Source of the DNA: Flavobacteriales bacterium
GTDB lineage: Bacteria; Bacteroidota; Bacteroidia; Flavobacteriales_D; Sanyastnellaceae
NCBI GenBank assembly: GCA_019694805.1
Contig: JAIBBG010000019.1
Coordinates: forward strand, 1 to 49,531
Direction of reading: 5' to 3'
Length of the DNA: 49,531 nucleotides
Part shown: positions 17,725-26,553 of the stretch, piece after piece
Position numbering within the stretch: the stretch's first letter is position 1
How the letters are laid out: each line of letters begins with the position of its first letter
Notes under the pieces: model-generated
The model's input: only the letters and a program-made list of their open reading frames with translations
Database searches by the model: none
What the model was told of the DNA's origin: nothing
Position numbers and translations under genes: made by a program

Positions 17725-18708
17725 ATGAAAATTATTTTTACTCTAGCCATCTTTCTTTCTGCGATCTACAGTCATACACAAACACTGACGTACGACAACT
17801 TTTCGCAATGCTTATCCGCTACCCTGCATGTTCAGATAGCAGATGTTTCAACTTTCAATGTCGGGCTCGCCACAACTACCGGCAATGGTGTTACCTGGGA
17901 TGCCTCCTCATTGGTGCAACAAAGCGGAACTCCAACCATTTCCTTCGTTTTTGGAGAACCTTCACTTACGCCAAATGGAAACTTATTTCCTGCGGCGAAT
18001 TATGTGCAATACGATCCAGACCTTACCGCCTTCCTTGAATACGGATATTACCTCATCAATGAAGACAGCGTGGTAGATGTGGGCAACTATGCACCTTCCA
18101 CTCAACATGAGATTTTTGCAGACTATGATAAAAAACTGGTGTTTCCGTTCGACTATGGTCAGACCTTTTTCGACACCTATGCCAAAACAAATTACAGTGA
18201 TGCAACAACGGTGAGCAGTTACCAAACTGGCACCAGAACAGGAACATTTAGCGGTTATGGAACATTGATATTGCCTCAAGGGACATTCAGCCAAGTAGCT
18301 CTTATTGCCACAGAACGAACCAACAGTTTGGGCCCAAATTCCACTACTTATACATGGTATGACATCACCAACGGCAATCAACTACTCTATTATGCAGAAA
18401 ACGATGGCGATGTCGTTGTGGCATACAACAATGCCTCACCGACAACCATCACACAAAACAACGCTGTACCGACTGCGATGGTTTATCCGAATCCATTCCA
18501 TACATCGGCAACCATACAACTCAATTTGGATTCATGGGAAAATGCTACCCTGATGATCTGCGATACGCAAGGCCGCATGGTGCAACACATGAATATCACC
18601 TCCAAGAATATCACGATCAATCGTGAAAGCTTGATGCCTGGTGTTTATAGCTACAAAATCATCCATCATCAATCAGAAATTTTCACCGGAAAACTGATCA
18701 TTGAATGA
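17725..18708 (+). CDS. Secreted T9SS type A sorting-domain protein
   Basis: A 327-aa protein with an N-terminal signal peptide (MKIIFTLAIFLSAIYSHTQ). The central ~230 residues (TLTYDNFSQCLSATLHV ... NQLLYYAENDGDVVVAYNN) are beta-rich and match no enzyme I know. The C-terminal domain starts at VYPNPF (253-258). It continues through an ICDTQGRMV strand to a SLMPGVYSYKI ending, as in the TIGR04183 T9SS sorting domain. It should therefore cross the outer membrane by T9SS and be released or attached to the surface. The function of the mature part is unknown. A long hairpin (18779-18826) follows. Confidence 0.85.
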   Translation: MKIIFTLAIFLSAIYSHTQTLTYDNFSQCLSATLHVQIADVSTFNVGLATTTGNGVTWDASSLVQQSGTPTISFVFGEPSLTPNGNLFPAANYVQYDPDLTAFLEYGYYLINEDSVVDVGNYAPSTQHEIFADYDKKLVFPFDYGQTFFDTYAKTNYSDATTVSSYQTGTRTGTFSGYGTLILPQGTFSQVALIATERTNSLGPNSTTYTWYDITNGNQLLYYAENDGDVVVAYNNASPTTITQNNAVPTAMVYPNPFHTSATIQLNLDSWENATLMICDTQGRMVQHMNITSKNITINRESLMPGVYSYKIIHHQSEIFTGKLIIE

Positions 18709-18778
18709 GTTGTTTCCATAGAAGTTAGGTGATCAATGCATTTGAACTGTGCATGTACGATGACATCTAAATGACCTA

Positions 18779-18826
18779 AAAGGCCGGCATAGCTACCGAT
18801 TTTAAGCCAGTAGCTTGTCGGCCTTT
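18779..18826 (+). terminator. Long hairpin, probable terminator after the T9SS gene
   Basis: The stem pairs AAAGGCCGGCA with TGTCGGCCTTT (one G-T) and continues with AGCTAC/GTAGCT after a one-base bulge, around a loop of about 13 nt. The right arm ends CCTTT with only a short T run, so efficiency is uncertain. Confidence 0.5.
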
Positions 18827-18875
18827 GGATCCAATAAATGGTGATAGGTTCCGTTCAACCCGAATCTTTCAGGCG

Positions 18876-19075
18876 ATTTCGTTCATGAGATTCAAATCAC
18901 CAAAGAATAGGAGTACCCCTAGTATAAATTTCGGACAAAAGCGCACGATTCAGGCGAGCAGATAAGGTATCTTCCTTGTCAAACACGCGAAACGAGCAAA
19001 GCCGGTCCCGCCAAAGTAGGATACAATGATTCAAAAGTGTTTGAGATCGGAATAGAAATTCGACTGCAGGATTCA
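18876..19075 (+). repeat. Dispersed intergenic repeat, copy 1 (long form)
   Basis: Bases 19045-19068 are identical over 24 nt to the reverse complement of 49422-49445. The flanks also align: 18876-18909 with the complement of the last ~34 bases of the window, and ~18986-19044 with the complement of ~49446-49500. About 75 nt in the middle of this copy have no counterpart in the other. No conserved reading frame is seen. Confidence 0.6.
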
Positions 19076-19163
19076 GGTTTGAGACCTCGATTTTGTGGAG
19101 TTTTTACTTGAGATTCAAAAGGCTCTGCTCAATCTGGGTTTATTCGTGTCATTTTTGCATCAA

Positions 19164-20855
19164 ATGTTCCGATCAGTCATCTTATTCCTCATGTTGCTCA
19201 TGACCTGGGCGGAATCTGGCCGTGCTCAAACCGGCTGGCGGGTTGAGTACCGTGGCATTCATGCCCAAACAGAGGAAAGCAAAAGTTTTAGTAGCCGTAA
19301 AGACGCGATCACATCCATTCAGAGTTACTACGGATCACTTCTGGCGAATGGTTTTTTCGATGCCACGCTGGATACGATCACCCATGATTCCATCATAGTA
19401 GTCAACATCAATGAGGGCGAACAATACACCATACGTTCCTTTGAACTGCATCAAGACACTTTACAGATTACGTCCTACACTGAAAAGTGGAAAAAGCCGA
19501 AACCACTCCATCTGAATCTTCTCAACAACAAAGTGAATGTCATTTTAGAGGACTATGAAAATCGCGGTTATCCTTTTGTAAGCCTGAGTCCAACAAAGCT
19601 ATCGATCTCAGGAAAAGCAGCGGATATCACCTTTGCATTGGAAAGTGGTCCTTTGATCGTCATGGATAGTATTATATTTCAAAGTGAAAGTAAAATTCCA
19701 AAACGATATGTGAGAAATTATTTCGACATACGAAAAGGTGATCTTTATGATGAGTCGAAAATTCAACAGACTCAGCGTCGCTTGCGCGAAATACCCTTTG
19801 TAACAATCCGACAATCTCCCGAAATCCGATTCAAACCGGGGAAAGCAGACCTATTTGTTTTCATAGAAAAAAAGAAAGCGAATTACTTCAATGGCATTTT
19901 GGGACTTCGGCCTGATGATATAACCGGCAAAGTAAACATTACGGGTGATGCCGAAATCAAACTGCTGAACGCCTTCAATGGAGGAGAAGAAATCTATTTG
20001 AACTGGCGCAAAATGCAGGCTTTAACCCAAGACCTCACTTCGAAGCTACTTCTTCCGTATTTGTTCAATACACCAATAGGTATAGAAGGACAACTCAAAA
20101 TTTACAAGAGAGATTCAACTTTTACCAGTGTAAAAAGCTCCGGAGGAATTGTATTCAATTTCGGTGGCATGAACAGGATCAGATTATTCGTAGAAAAAAA
20201 CACGAGCAATCAGATCGCACAATACCTCACAGCTCAAGCCCTTGCCAACGTGAATGCAACATTCTATGGATTGGGATTTTTATATGAGGAATTAGATTAT
20301 CGGTATAATCCCAGAAAAGGTTTTTCAATCAATGCTGAAGGGGCAACAGGATACAGACAAGTCCAAAACAGTAATCTCATCATCGATACTGAAAGCAATC
20401 AATCCATTCGATATACTGTTCACCGTTTCTCTACAGAAATAGATGGATATATTCCAACGTGGAAAAAGCAATGCATTCGCATAGGCGTGAAATCAGCGGC
20501 CATGATTACACCATCCATTTATGAAAATGAAATGAGTCGCATCGGTGGATTAAGAACATTAAGAGGCATAGACGAAGAAACAATCAATGCAACATCCTAT
20601 GCCATTGGGACCATTGAATACAGGTTGTTGTACGAAGAGAATTCAGCACTTTATCTATTCGCCGATCAGGGCTGGTACGAAAAGAAAAGTGCCAATTCCT
20701 TTTTAACCGATACTCCATTGGGATTTGGGGCAGGTGTCAATTTTGAAACCAAAGCAGGAATATTCACATTCAACTATGCCATAGGGCAACAATTTGACAA
20801 CCCGATTTTGGTTCGAAATGCCAAGGTGAGTTTTGGGTTTAGAAATATTTTCTGA
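19164..20855 (+). CDS. BamA/TamA-like outer-membrane beta-barrel protein (Omp85 superfamily)
   Basis: I chose the ATG at 19164 (563 aa) because it begins a signal peptide (MFRSVILFLMLLMTWAESGRAQ); an ATG at 19095 adds 23 residues. Residues ~25-240 show POTRA-like alternation, such as AITSIQSYYGSLLANGFFDA, VNVILEDYENRGYPF and YDESKIQQTQRRLREIPFV. The remainder is barrel-like, with alternating strands and a terminal aromatic (FGFRNIF). Near residue 480 GGLRTLRGIDEE matches the Omp85 lid-lock motif (x-R-G-F/Y type). It has fewer POTRA domains than BamA and is a separate gene, so I infer a TamA-like or accessory assembly/secretion role. A dispersed repeat lies directly upstream. Confidence 0.8.
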   Translation: MFRSVILFLMLLMTWAESGRAQTGWRVEYRGIHAQTEESKSFSSRKDAITSIQSYYGSLLANGFFDATLDTITHDSIIVVNINEGEQYTIRSFELHQDTLQITSYTEKWKKPKPLHLNLLNNKVNVILEDYENRGYPFVSLSPTKLSISGKAADITFALESGPLIVMDSIIFQSESKIPKRYVRNYFDIRKGDLYDESKIQQTQRRLREIPFVTIRQSPEIRFKPGKADLFVFIEKKKANYFNGILGLRPDDITGKVNITGDAEIKLLNAFNGGEEIYLNWRKMQALTQDLTSKLLLPYLFNTPIGIEGQLKIYKRDSTFTSVKSSGGIVFNFGGMNRIRLFVEKNTSNQIAQYLTAQALANVNATFYGLGFLYEELDYRYNPRKGFSINAEGATGYRQVQNSNLIIDTESNQSIRYTVHRFSTEIDGYIPTWKKQCIRIGVKSAAMITPSIYENEMSRIGGLRTLRGIDEETINATSYAIGTIEYRLLYEENSALYLFADQGWYEKKSANSFLTDTPLGFGAGVNFETKAGIFTFNYAIGQQFDNPILVRNAKVSFGFRNIF

Positions 20856-20864
20856 TCACCGCTA

Positions 20865-21725
20865 CTACTGCGGGCCGAGGTAATAATTATAATAGTAGAT
20901 AAAACTGATGAGATCGTCCACAGTCACCATTCCATCACCGGTGAGATCGGAATTGCATCCATTGATGCATCCAAAATCAGCCATGATCAGGTTCAGGTCT
21001 TCCATATTCACGAAACCATCTTCATTGAAATCTGGAATCACAAATGAAGGCGAAAAAGAGAAGCAAGTTTCGATTTGATATTGTGCAATCTGACCAACGA
21101 CCGTATCATCCAGTGAAAATGTAAAGCATCCTTGCACGAATTGGCGTGTGGTGAATTGTCCGATCAATACCCTGCCATTGGCATCCGGTTGATTGATCAA
21201 TGCAGTAGAATTTCCGAATTCATCAAAGCCATTGAAAACAAACACGCCCGCCTCATTGAGCAATAATGCTGCAGTGTCTACCTCCACATCATATCCCAAT
21301 TCAAAGTTTTCGAAAAAGGGCGTTGTTTCCAACGCCAGTTGGGCGCTGTAGGCTTCCGCTTCAGTCGCGTTGGCAGCACCGATGGTAAACCATGAATCAT
21401 AAGCGAGTAATGGATCAGCACCATTGTCGACCAATTCCAAACCTGTAGCTGCTCCTGCAGGATGCTGGTAGAATGTATTACCCGATTGGATGTTGAAGAT
21501 GGTATTTTCTGCACTTGAACCATAGATAGCGCTCAATTGCAAGCCTTCCGGAAATTCAGCATATAGCCTTACCGATTGAATAGGTCCTTCACCACCCATG
21601 ATCGCATCCAGTTGTTGGTATATCGCGGGCGGGATAGGGTTAGCTACTGCAACAACATTCACCGTTACTTGTGATTGCACCTGAAATGAGACCAACAACA
21701 GGGCAAAAAGACCAATAGTTCTCAT
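20865..21725 (-). CDS. Secreted protein with C-terminal dockerin-like calcium loops
   Basis: A 286-aa protein with the signal peptide MRTIGLFALLLVSFQVQSQ. Residues ~20-225 form an unrecognised beta-rich domain. The end carries two EF-hand-like loops, DFNEDGFVNMEDL (232-244) and DLTGDGMVTVDDL (260-272), spaced as in type I dockerin repeats, with C253 and C257 between them. In Bacteroidota such ends occur on secreted proteins without a cellulosome. There, calcium-stabilised packing against the neighbouring domain is more likely than cohesin binding. It is convergent with the Omp85-like gene, with only 9 bases between the stop codons. Confidence 0.8.
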   Translation of the reverse strand: MRTIGLFALLLVSFQVQSQVTVNVVAVANPIPPAIYQQLDAIMGGEGPIQSVRLYAEFPEGLQLSAIYGSSAENTIFNIQSGNTFYQHPAGAATGLELVDNGADPLLAYDSWFTIGAANATEAEAYSAQLALETTPFFENFELGYDVEVDTAALLLNEAGVFVFNGFDEFGNSTALINQPDANGRVLIGQFTTRQFVQGCFTFSLDDTVVGQIAQYQIETCFSFSPSFVIPDFNEDGFVNMEDLNLIMADFGCINGCNSDLTGDGMVTVDDLISFIYYYNYYLGPQ

Positions 21726-22001
21726 GAGATAGGGATTTGAATATGAGACGAAAGTTAGGCAAAAATTCCATACAAGTATTTAAGTGTCATAGAAAATCAA
21801 CACACCAAGGCTGCACCCAAAAGTGCCTAATTCAAAGATTGTCTCTATGTTTTTGGGATTTTCGTCGTAACTATGGACAACACGCAGATTCGACGTGATA
21901 GAAATGTTGCGAATCTTGAGATTTACAATGTTGGACAACTTCAAACAGATGCAAGTCGATTCGTACCAATCATCGATGAAAATGATCATATGCCTTGAAA
22001 T
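21726..22001. other. Intergenic region between dockerin-like gene and ribosomal cluster end
   Basis: It should contain the promoter of the dockerin-like gene; the nearest match is TAACTTTC on the minus strand, one base off TAnnTTTG. No RNA gene or repeat is recognised. Confidence 0.4.
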
Positions 22002-22030
22002 AAAAAAGCCACCTCGAAGGATGGCTTTTT
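22002..22030 (-). terminator. Intrinsic terminator of the ribosomal protein cluster
   Basis: The minus strand has AAAAAGCCATCC, loop TTCG, AGGTGGCTTTTTTA. The GC-rich stem with a UUCG tetraloop and a T run lies about 20 nt past the rplQ stop codon. It is symmetrical enough to act weakly on the other strand too. Confidence 0.9.
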
Positions 22031-22049
22031 GAGCATATTGTTCTGCGAC

Positions 22050-22640
22050 TTATTTCTCGTCGTCAGATTTTTTCTTTCTGGTCGCCTTTGGCTTCTCTTC
22101 ACCTTCAGCTTTTGGAGCTGCCTTTTTGCGAGGAGCTTTTGCTTTTGGTGCTTCGTCTGTTGCAGATGCTGTTGCTTCAGCTCCAGATTCTGTTCCTTCT
22201 TCACCCTTTTTCTTCGCAGCACCACGACGTGTGCGTTTTTTGGTAGCTCCGGTGCCTTTAGCAGCGTCTTTACCATAGATGGTGTTGAAGTCTACGAGTT
22301 CAATCATCGCCATTTCAGAATTGTCACCAGGACGATATCCTGTGCGGATGATACGAACATAGCCACCTGGACGATCAGCAACTTTTGGAGCGATTTCGCG
22401 GAACAATTCGGTTACAGCTTCTTTATTTTTCAAATAGCTGAATACTGTTCTGCGGCTGTGAGTGCTGTCTGTTTTGCTTTTGGTGATCAGAGGCTCAACA
22501 TACACACGCAAAGCTTTCGCTTTCGCCAATGTGGTATTGATTCTTTTGTGCTCGATCAGTGAGCAAGCGAGGTTCATAAGCAAAGCTGCGCGGTGCTCAG
22601 ATCTTCTGCTCAGGTGATTTACTTTTCTTCCGTGTCTCAT
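22050..22640 (-). CDS. rplQ: 50S ribosomal protein L17 (bL17) with long C-terminal tail
   Basis: The first ~120 residues match bL17: [34 protein letters not shown], then [12 protein letters not shown] and [24 protein letters not shown]. bL17 lies on the 50S surface near the peptide exit tunnel. The protein is 196 aa against about 120-130 in E. coli. The extra ~75 residues form a low-complexity tail of Lys, Ala, Glu and Arg. Such tails are usual on Bacteroidota L17 and are probably disordered and rRNA-binding. It is the last gene of the cluster, separated from rpoA by 153 nt. Confidence 0.97.
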   Translation of the reverse strand: MRHGRKVNHLSRRSEHRAALLMNLACSLIEHKRINTTLAKAKALRVYVEPLITKSKTDSTHSRRTVFSYLKNKEAVTELFREIAPKVADRPGGYVRIIRTGYRPGDNSEMAMIELVDFNTIYGKDAAKGTGATKKRTRRGAAKKKGEEGTESGAEATASATDEAPKAKAPRKKAAPKAEGEEKPKATRKKKSDDEK

Positions 22641-22793
22641 ATTCTTTTTGGTAGTGAAGCGTTGGCCATTGGCTGCATTACTGATTTTTCATCGCAACCG
22701 CCACTTTCTTTTACAACTACTTCAGATTCTTTCAATAATTTGTTTTATCAAGCGCGCCAGGGTTATTGAAATGCCCTGTCGGCCAAGTACCAA
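22641..22793 (-). promoter_or_regulatory. rpoA-rplQ intercistronic leader
   Basis: At 153 nt this is the longest gap in the cluster. On the minus strand it holds a CAGGG/CCCTG hairpin soon after rpoA. No clear promoter match (TAnnTTTG) is found, so it is probably transcribed through. Confidence 0.3.
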
Positions 22794-23786
22794 TTAGTCT
22801 CTGTCGAGCTTGTATTTGCTTACATTCATACCGAACTGCAGGCCTTTACCTTCAACGAGTTCTTCGAGCTCCGTGAGTGACTTCTTACCGAAGTTACGGA
22901 ATTTCAAAAGATCGTTTTTGTTGAAAGATACGAGGTCACCGAGGGTTTCGATATCAGCTGCTTTGAGACAGTTCAATGCGCGCACTGAGAGATCCATATC
23001 AACCAATTTGGTTTTGAGGAGCTGACGCATGTGCATTGAGCTTTCGTCGAATTCTTCTGTTTCTTTCTTCGCTTCCTGCTCGAGTGTGATACGCTCATCA
23101 CTGAACAACATGAAGTGGTGAATCAGAATTTTCGCAGCTTCCTGAAGCGCGTTTTTCGGAGTGATGCTTCCATCACCTTGAATTTCGAGCAACAGTTTTT
23201 CGTAGTCAGTTTTTTGTTCAACGCGGAAGTTTTCCACGCTGTACTTCACGTTACGGATTGGGGTGAAGATGGAATCGATCGGAATAGTACCTACAGAGGC
23301 GCTATTTGATTTATTCTCTTCAGCTGGGCGATAACCACGGCCTTTTCCGATGGTGATGGTCAGTTGTAACTTCACTTTTGGATCCATGTTACAGATCACC
23401 AAATCAGGATTCAATACCTGAAATGCTGTTGTGAAGTTGCTGATATCACCAGCTTTGAATTGCTCCTGATTGGAGATGCTGATGGTTACTTTTTCGTAGT
23501 CAGTGTTCTCGATCTGACGTTTCAAACGAACCTGTTTGAGGTTCAGGATGATTTCTGTAACGTCTTCAACAACACCTTTGATGGTAGAAAACTCATGGTC
23601 AACTCCGTCAACTTTGATGGAGGTGATAGCAAAGCCTTCCAGCGAGGAAAGAAGAATCCTGCGGAGAGCGTTGCCAATGGTGATTCCAAAGCCCGGCTCA
23701 AGAGGACGGAATTCAAATGATCCTACGAAATCGTTGCTTTCAAGCATCACGACTTTGTCCGGTTTTACGAAATCGAGTATTGCCAT
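22794..23786 (-). CDS. rpoA: DNA-directed RNA polymerase subunit alpha
   Basis: At 330 aa this is full length. The N-terminal domain (~1-235) includes [28 protein letters not shown], the dimerisation and beta-contact helix. The C-terminal domain (~250-320) carries the helix-hairpin-helix segment [38 protein letters not shown] used for DNA and activator contacts. RpoA dimerises to nucleate assembly of the polymerase core. It sits between rpsD and rplQ, the standard alpha-operon position, 40 nt after rpsD. Confidence 0.98.
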   Translation of the reverse strand: MAILDFVKPDKVVMLESNDFVGSFEFRPLEPGFGITIGNALRRILLSSLEGFAITSIKVDGVDHEFSTIKGVVEDVTEIILNLKQVRLKRQIENTDYEKVTISISNQEQFKAGDISNFTTAFQVLNPDLVICNMDPKVKLQLTITIGKGRGYRPAEENKSNSASVGTIPIDSIFTPIRNVKYSVENFRVEQKTDYEKLLLEIQGDGSITPKNALQEAAKILIHHFMLFSDERITLEQEAKKETEEFDESSMHMRQLLKTKLVDMDLSVRALNCLKAADIETLGDLVSFNKNDLLKFRNFGKKSLTELEELVEGKGLQFGMNVSKYKLDRD

Positions 23787-23826
23787 TGGGATGTTATGAT
23801 GGTTTTTATTGTTTCAAAAAGAACTA

Positions 23827-24429
23827 TTACTTCGAGTACAATTCGACGATGAGCTGTTCCCTGATGTTTTCAGGAATCTGTACACGCTCAGGATAATTCA
23901 GGAATACACCCTGCTTATCTGCCTCGTTCCAGTCGAGCCAGTCGAATTTCTTTCTGCTTGCCAGAGCCAAAGTGATGGTCGGAAGCGATTTTGAGCGCTC
24001 ACGAACAGCAATTTTGTCGCCTGGACGAAGTTGGAAAGAAGGGATATTCACCACTTGACCATTTACGGTAATGTGGCTGTGACTTACTAATTGACGTGCA
24101 CCCATGCGGCTTGCAGCAAGACCGAGACGGTACACGGTATTGTCGAGACGAGCTTCGCAAAGAGCGAGCAGGATCTCACCGGTTACACCCGGACGAGCAG
24201 AAGCTTTTTTGTACAGATTTTCGAACTGGCGCTCGAGAATGCCGTAAGTATATTTTGCTTTCTGTTTTTCAGTAAGCTGAGTAGAATATTCAGATTGCTT
24301 TCCGCGACGCTTGTTTGGTCCGTGTTGTCCTGGAGGATAATTACGTTTATCAAGGTTCTTGTCCGGACCGAAAATCGGTTCACGGAACTTACGGGCAATC
24401 TTTGACTTGGGTCCTGTATATCTGGCCAT
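23827..24429 (-). CDS. rpsD: 30S ribosomal protein S4 (uS4), zinc-free form
   Basis: A 200-aa protein beginning [21 protein letters not shown]. Its S4 RNA-binding domain (~90-155) reads [32 protein letters not shown]. uS4 is a primary 16S rRNA binder that starts 30S assembly. In several bacteria it also represses the alpha operon by binding its mRNA. The four N-terminal cysteines of the zinc-binding (C+) form are absent, so this is the C- form. Gap to rpsK is 24 nt. Confidence 0.98.
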   Translation of the reverse strand: MARYTGPKSKIARKFREPIFGPDKNLDKRNYPPGQHGPNKRRGKQSEYSTQLTEKQKAKYTYGILERQFENLYKKASARPGVTGEILLALCEARLDNTVYRLGLAASRMGARQLVSHSHITVNGQVVNIPSFQLRPGDKIAVRERSKSLPTITLALASRKKFDWLDWNEADKQGVFLNYPERVQIPENIREQLIVELYSK

Positions 24430-24453
24430 TTTAAATGAATTCTGAAAATTGGA

Positions 24454-24840
24454 TTAGATTCTTCTCTTCTTCGGAGGACGGCAACCGTTGTGAGGAAGCG
24501 GAGTGATGTCCATAATTTCGAGCACTTCGATTCCGGTGTTGTGGATGGTACGGATAGCAGATTCACGACCTGCACCTGGACCTTTCACAAACACTTTCAC
24601 TTTGCGAAGACCAAGATCCATTGCTTCTTTTGAAGCCTGTTCAGCAGCGAGCTGAGCAGCGTATGGAGTATTTTTCTTGGAGCCTTTGAAACCCATTTTA
24701 CCTGCAGAAGACCAGGAAATAACCTGTCCGGTATTGTTGGTAAGGCTGATGATGATGTTGTTGAAGGTAGACTGCACATGAGCCTGTCCCACGGCTTCAA
24801 CCACCACATTCTTTTTCTTTTTCTTTTCGACTTTTGCCAT
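24454..24840 (-). CDS. rpsK: 30S ribosomal protein S11 (uS11)
   Basis: At 128 aa it is full length for the family. Typical segments are [45 protein letters not shown] and the C-terminal [18 protein letters not shown]. uS11 binds 16S rRNA on the 30S platform next to the mRNA E site. The N-terminus is a lysine run (KVEKKKKKN). The 53-nt leader holds a GCCG/CGGC hairpin (24863-24876). Confidence 0.98.
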   Translation of the reverse strand: MAKVEKKKKKNVVVEAVGQAHVQSTFNNIIISLTNNTGQVISWSSAGKMGFKGSKKNTPYAAQLAAEQASKEAMDLGLRKVKVFVKGPGAGRESAIRTIHNTGIEVLEIMDITPLPHNGCRPPKKRRI

Positions 24841-24893
24841 TGTATTTGGATTTGAGGAAGAAGCCGTATTACCGGCGATCTAACCCGTCTATC

Positions 24894-25271
24894 TTACTTG
24901 GTTACCTTTTTCTTATTCGCAACTGTTTTACGCTTACCCTTACGAGTACGTGAGTTGTTTTTGGTGCTCTGACCACGAACCGGAAGACCCACACGGTGAC
25001 GTACACCGCGGTAGCAACCGATATCCATCAGACGCTTGATGCTCATTTGCACTTCAGAGCGAAGAGCACCTTCAACTTTGAGGGATTCGGTGATGTACCC
25101 ACGGATTTTTCCGAGGTCGGCATCATCCCAATCCTGTACTTTTTTATCGTAGCTAACACCTGCCTGCTCGAGAATTGCGCGGGCTGTGCTGCGTCCGATA
25201 CCGTAGATATAGGTGAGTCCGATTTCACCTCTTTTGTTTCTTGGTAAGTCAATACCTGCTATCCTGGCCAT
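24894..25271 (-). CDS. rpsM: 30S ribosomal protein S13 (uS13)
   Basis: A 125-aa protein beginning [28 protein letters not shown]. The conserved [31 protein letters not shown] segment lies near the end. uS13 sits at the head of the 30S subunit, contacting the P-site tRNA with its basic tail and the 50S subunit by bridges. The order rpmJ-rpsM-rpsK-rpsD-rpoA-rplQ is the usual alpha operon. The 53-nt leader contains a repeated CGCTTCGG and overlaps a hairpin that starts in rpmJ. Confidence 0.98.
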   Translation of the reverse strand: MARIAGIDLPRNKRGEIGLTYIYGIGRSTARAILEQAGVSYDKKVQDWDDADLGKIRGYITESLKVEGALRSEVQMSIKRLMDIGCYRGVRHRVGLPVRGQSTKNNSRTRKGKRKTVANKKKVTK

Positions 25272-25317
25272 TTTTTCTTTTGTGTATATGTTGACCGCTT
25301 CGGCTTACGCTTCGGCG

Positions 25318-25335
25318 GACAAGATTATCCTTGTC
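25318..25335 (-). promoter_or_regulatory. Hairpin spanning the rpmJ stop and rpsM leader
   Basis: GACAAG/CTTGTC arms (6 bp) with a 6-nt loop span the rpmJ stop codon. The left part reads AAGACAAG on the minus strand, as in the rplC and rplO leaders. Confidence 0.35.
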
Positions 25336-25441
25336 TTTGTTTGAACTTTGGGTTCTTTTTGTTAATCACGTACAATTTGCCCTTGCGGCTGACGATTTTG
25401 CAATCAGCTGAGCGTTTTTTGATGGATGCGCGAACTTTCAT
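25325..25441 (-). CDS. rpmJ: 50S ribosomal protein L36 (bL36), zinc-free form
   Basis: A 38-aa protein: [20 protein letters not shown] then [18 protein letters not shown]. Start, length and the KFKQRQG end are diagnostic for bL36. The zinc-ribbon ligands of the C+ form (CxxC...C/H) are gone apart from one cysteine (C14), so this is the C- form common in Bacteroidota. bL36 helps fold 23S rRNA in the 50S subunit. It lies 91 nt after infA and before rpsM, its standard place. Confidence 0.97.
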   Translation of the reverse strand: MKVRASIKKRSADCKIVSRKGKLYVINKKNPKFKQRQG

Positions 25442-25532
25442 TTCTCTTAGTATTGAGTGGTGAATTTCAGATTTCGGATTTCATGCTTTGGATTACTCCT
25501 TTTGCAATGGATCTTCCCTCCTAACTCACTAC

Positions 25533-25751
25533 TTATTTGTATCTAAAACTAATTCTTCCTTTTGTCAAATCATAAGGTGACATTTCCACCTTAACCCTGT
25601 CTCCTGGCAGAATTCGGATGTAGTGCATCCTCATCTTACCCGAGATATGGGCTGTAATCACGTGGCCATTTTCCAATTCAACGCGAAACATCGCATTTGA
25701 AAGAGCCTCGATAATAGTTCCATCTAATTCGATGGATGATTGTTTTGCCAT
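25533..25751 (-). CDS. infA: Translation initiation factor IF-1
   Basis: At 72 aa this is a typical single S1/OB-fold IF-1: [29 protein letters not shown], then [37 protein letters not shown]-1 binds the 30S A site and works with IF-2 and IF-3 to select the initiator tRNA. It is 8 nt after map, so the two are certainly cotranscribed. The 91-nt gap to rpmJ holds no strong hairpin. Confidence 0.98.
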   Translation of the reverse strand: MAKQSSIELDGTIIEALSNAMFRVELENGHVITAHISGKMRMHYIRILPGDRVKVEMSPYDLTKGRISFRYK

Positions 25752-25759
25752 ATCTCTTT

Positions 25760-26548
25760 TTAGTTCAGGCTTTCAGCCTTTTCTATCAATTCAAAACTGG
25801 ATAAAACTTCAGCTCCGTTTTTGCGTACAACGATCGTGTGCTCAAAATGCGCACTGGGTTTTTGATCGGCTGTGACGATGGTCCAACCATCTTTCAACTG
25901 CTTCACATTTCTGGTTCCGAGGTTAATCATCGGCTCAATGGCGATGACCAGACCTTCCATCAGTTGAATTCCCTGTCCTCTTCGACCGAAATTCGGTACT
26001 TCAGGTGCTTCATGGAGGTTTTTACCCACGCCATGTCCTACCAGATCCTTTACCACGCCAAATCCATGAGATTCTGCATGATGTTGCACTGCATATCCGA
26101 TATCACCAATTCTTTTTCCTGCCACTGCCTGTTCAATACCAAGCATGAGACATTCTTTGGTGACCTTGAGTAACTGACGGAGTTCTGGTTTGATTTCTCC
26201 CACACCAAAGGTGTAGGCTGAATCGCCCCAAAATCCATTTTTTACTACCCCGATGTCGAGTGATACGATATCGCCTTCAACGAGGGGAGCATCTCCTGGC
26301 AAACCATGCACTACCGCCTGATTGACGCTGGCACAGATTGCATTCGGATAGCCATTGTATCCTAAGAAACCAGGGTAACCCCCGTGATCCCGGATAAATG
26401 TATCAGCGACTTTATCCAATTCCTTGGTTGTAACACCAGGGCGGACTCTTTTCGCCAATTCTGCTAAAGTTTTTCCAACAAGTAAAGAACTTTCTCTGAT
26501 GAGTTCTATCTCATCTTCGGTTTTGTAAACCGGTTTTCCAGCTGCCAT
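25760..26548 (-). CDS. map: Methionine aminopeptidase, type I
   Basis: A 262-aa cytoplasmic enzyme that removes the N-terminal methionine from new proteins. Predicted metal ligands are all present: D98 (SLDIG), D109 (GDSAY), H172 (GHGVG), E205 (AIEPM) and E236 (HFEHT), plus the substrate-contacting H81 (VHGLP). There is no N-terminal zinc-finger extension, so it is the short bacterial form. It lies between secY and infA, 5 and 8 nt away. adk, often found next to it in other bacteria, is absent. Confidence 0.98.
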   Translation of the reverse strand: MAAGKPVYKTEDEIELIRESSLLVGKTLAELAKRVRPGVTTKELDKVADTFIRDHGGYPGFLGYNGYPNAICASVNQAVVHGLPGDAPLVEGDIVSLDIGVVKNGFWGDSAYTFGVGEIKPELRQLLKVTKECLMLGIEQAVAGKRIGDIGYAVQHHAESHGFGVVKDLVGHGVGKNLHEAPEVPNFGRRGQGIQLMEGLVIAIEPMINLGTRNVKQLKDGWTIVTADQKPSAHFEHTIVVRKNGAEVLSSFELIEKAESLN

Positions 26549-26553
26549 TGCTC

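Noticed and set aside
22029..22562. 177-codon plus-strand frame opposite rplQ
   Set aside because: Its Phe/Cys/Ser-rich sequence is the complement of the lysine-rich L17 tail, not a gene.
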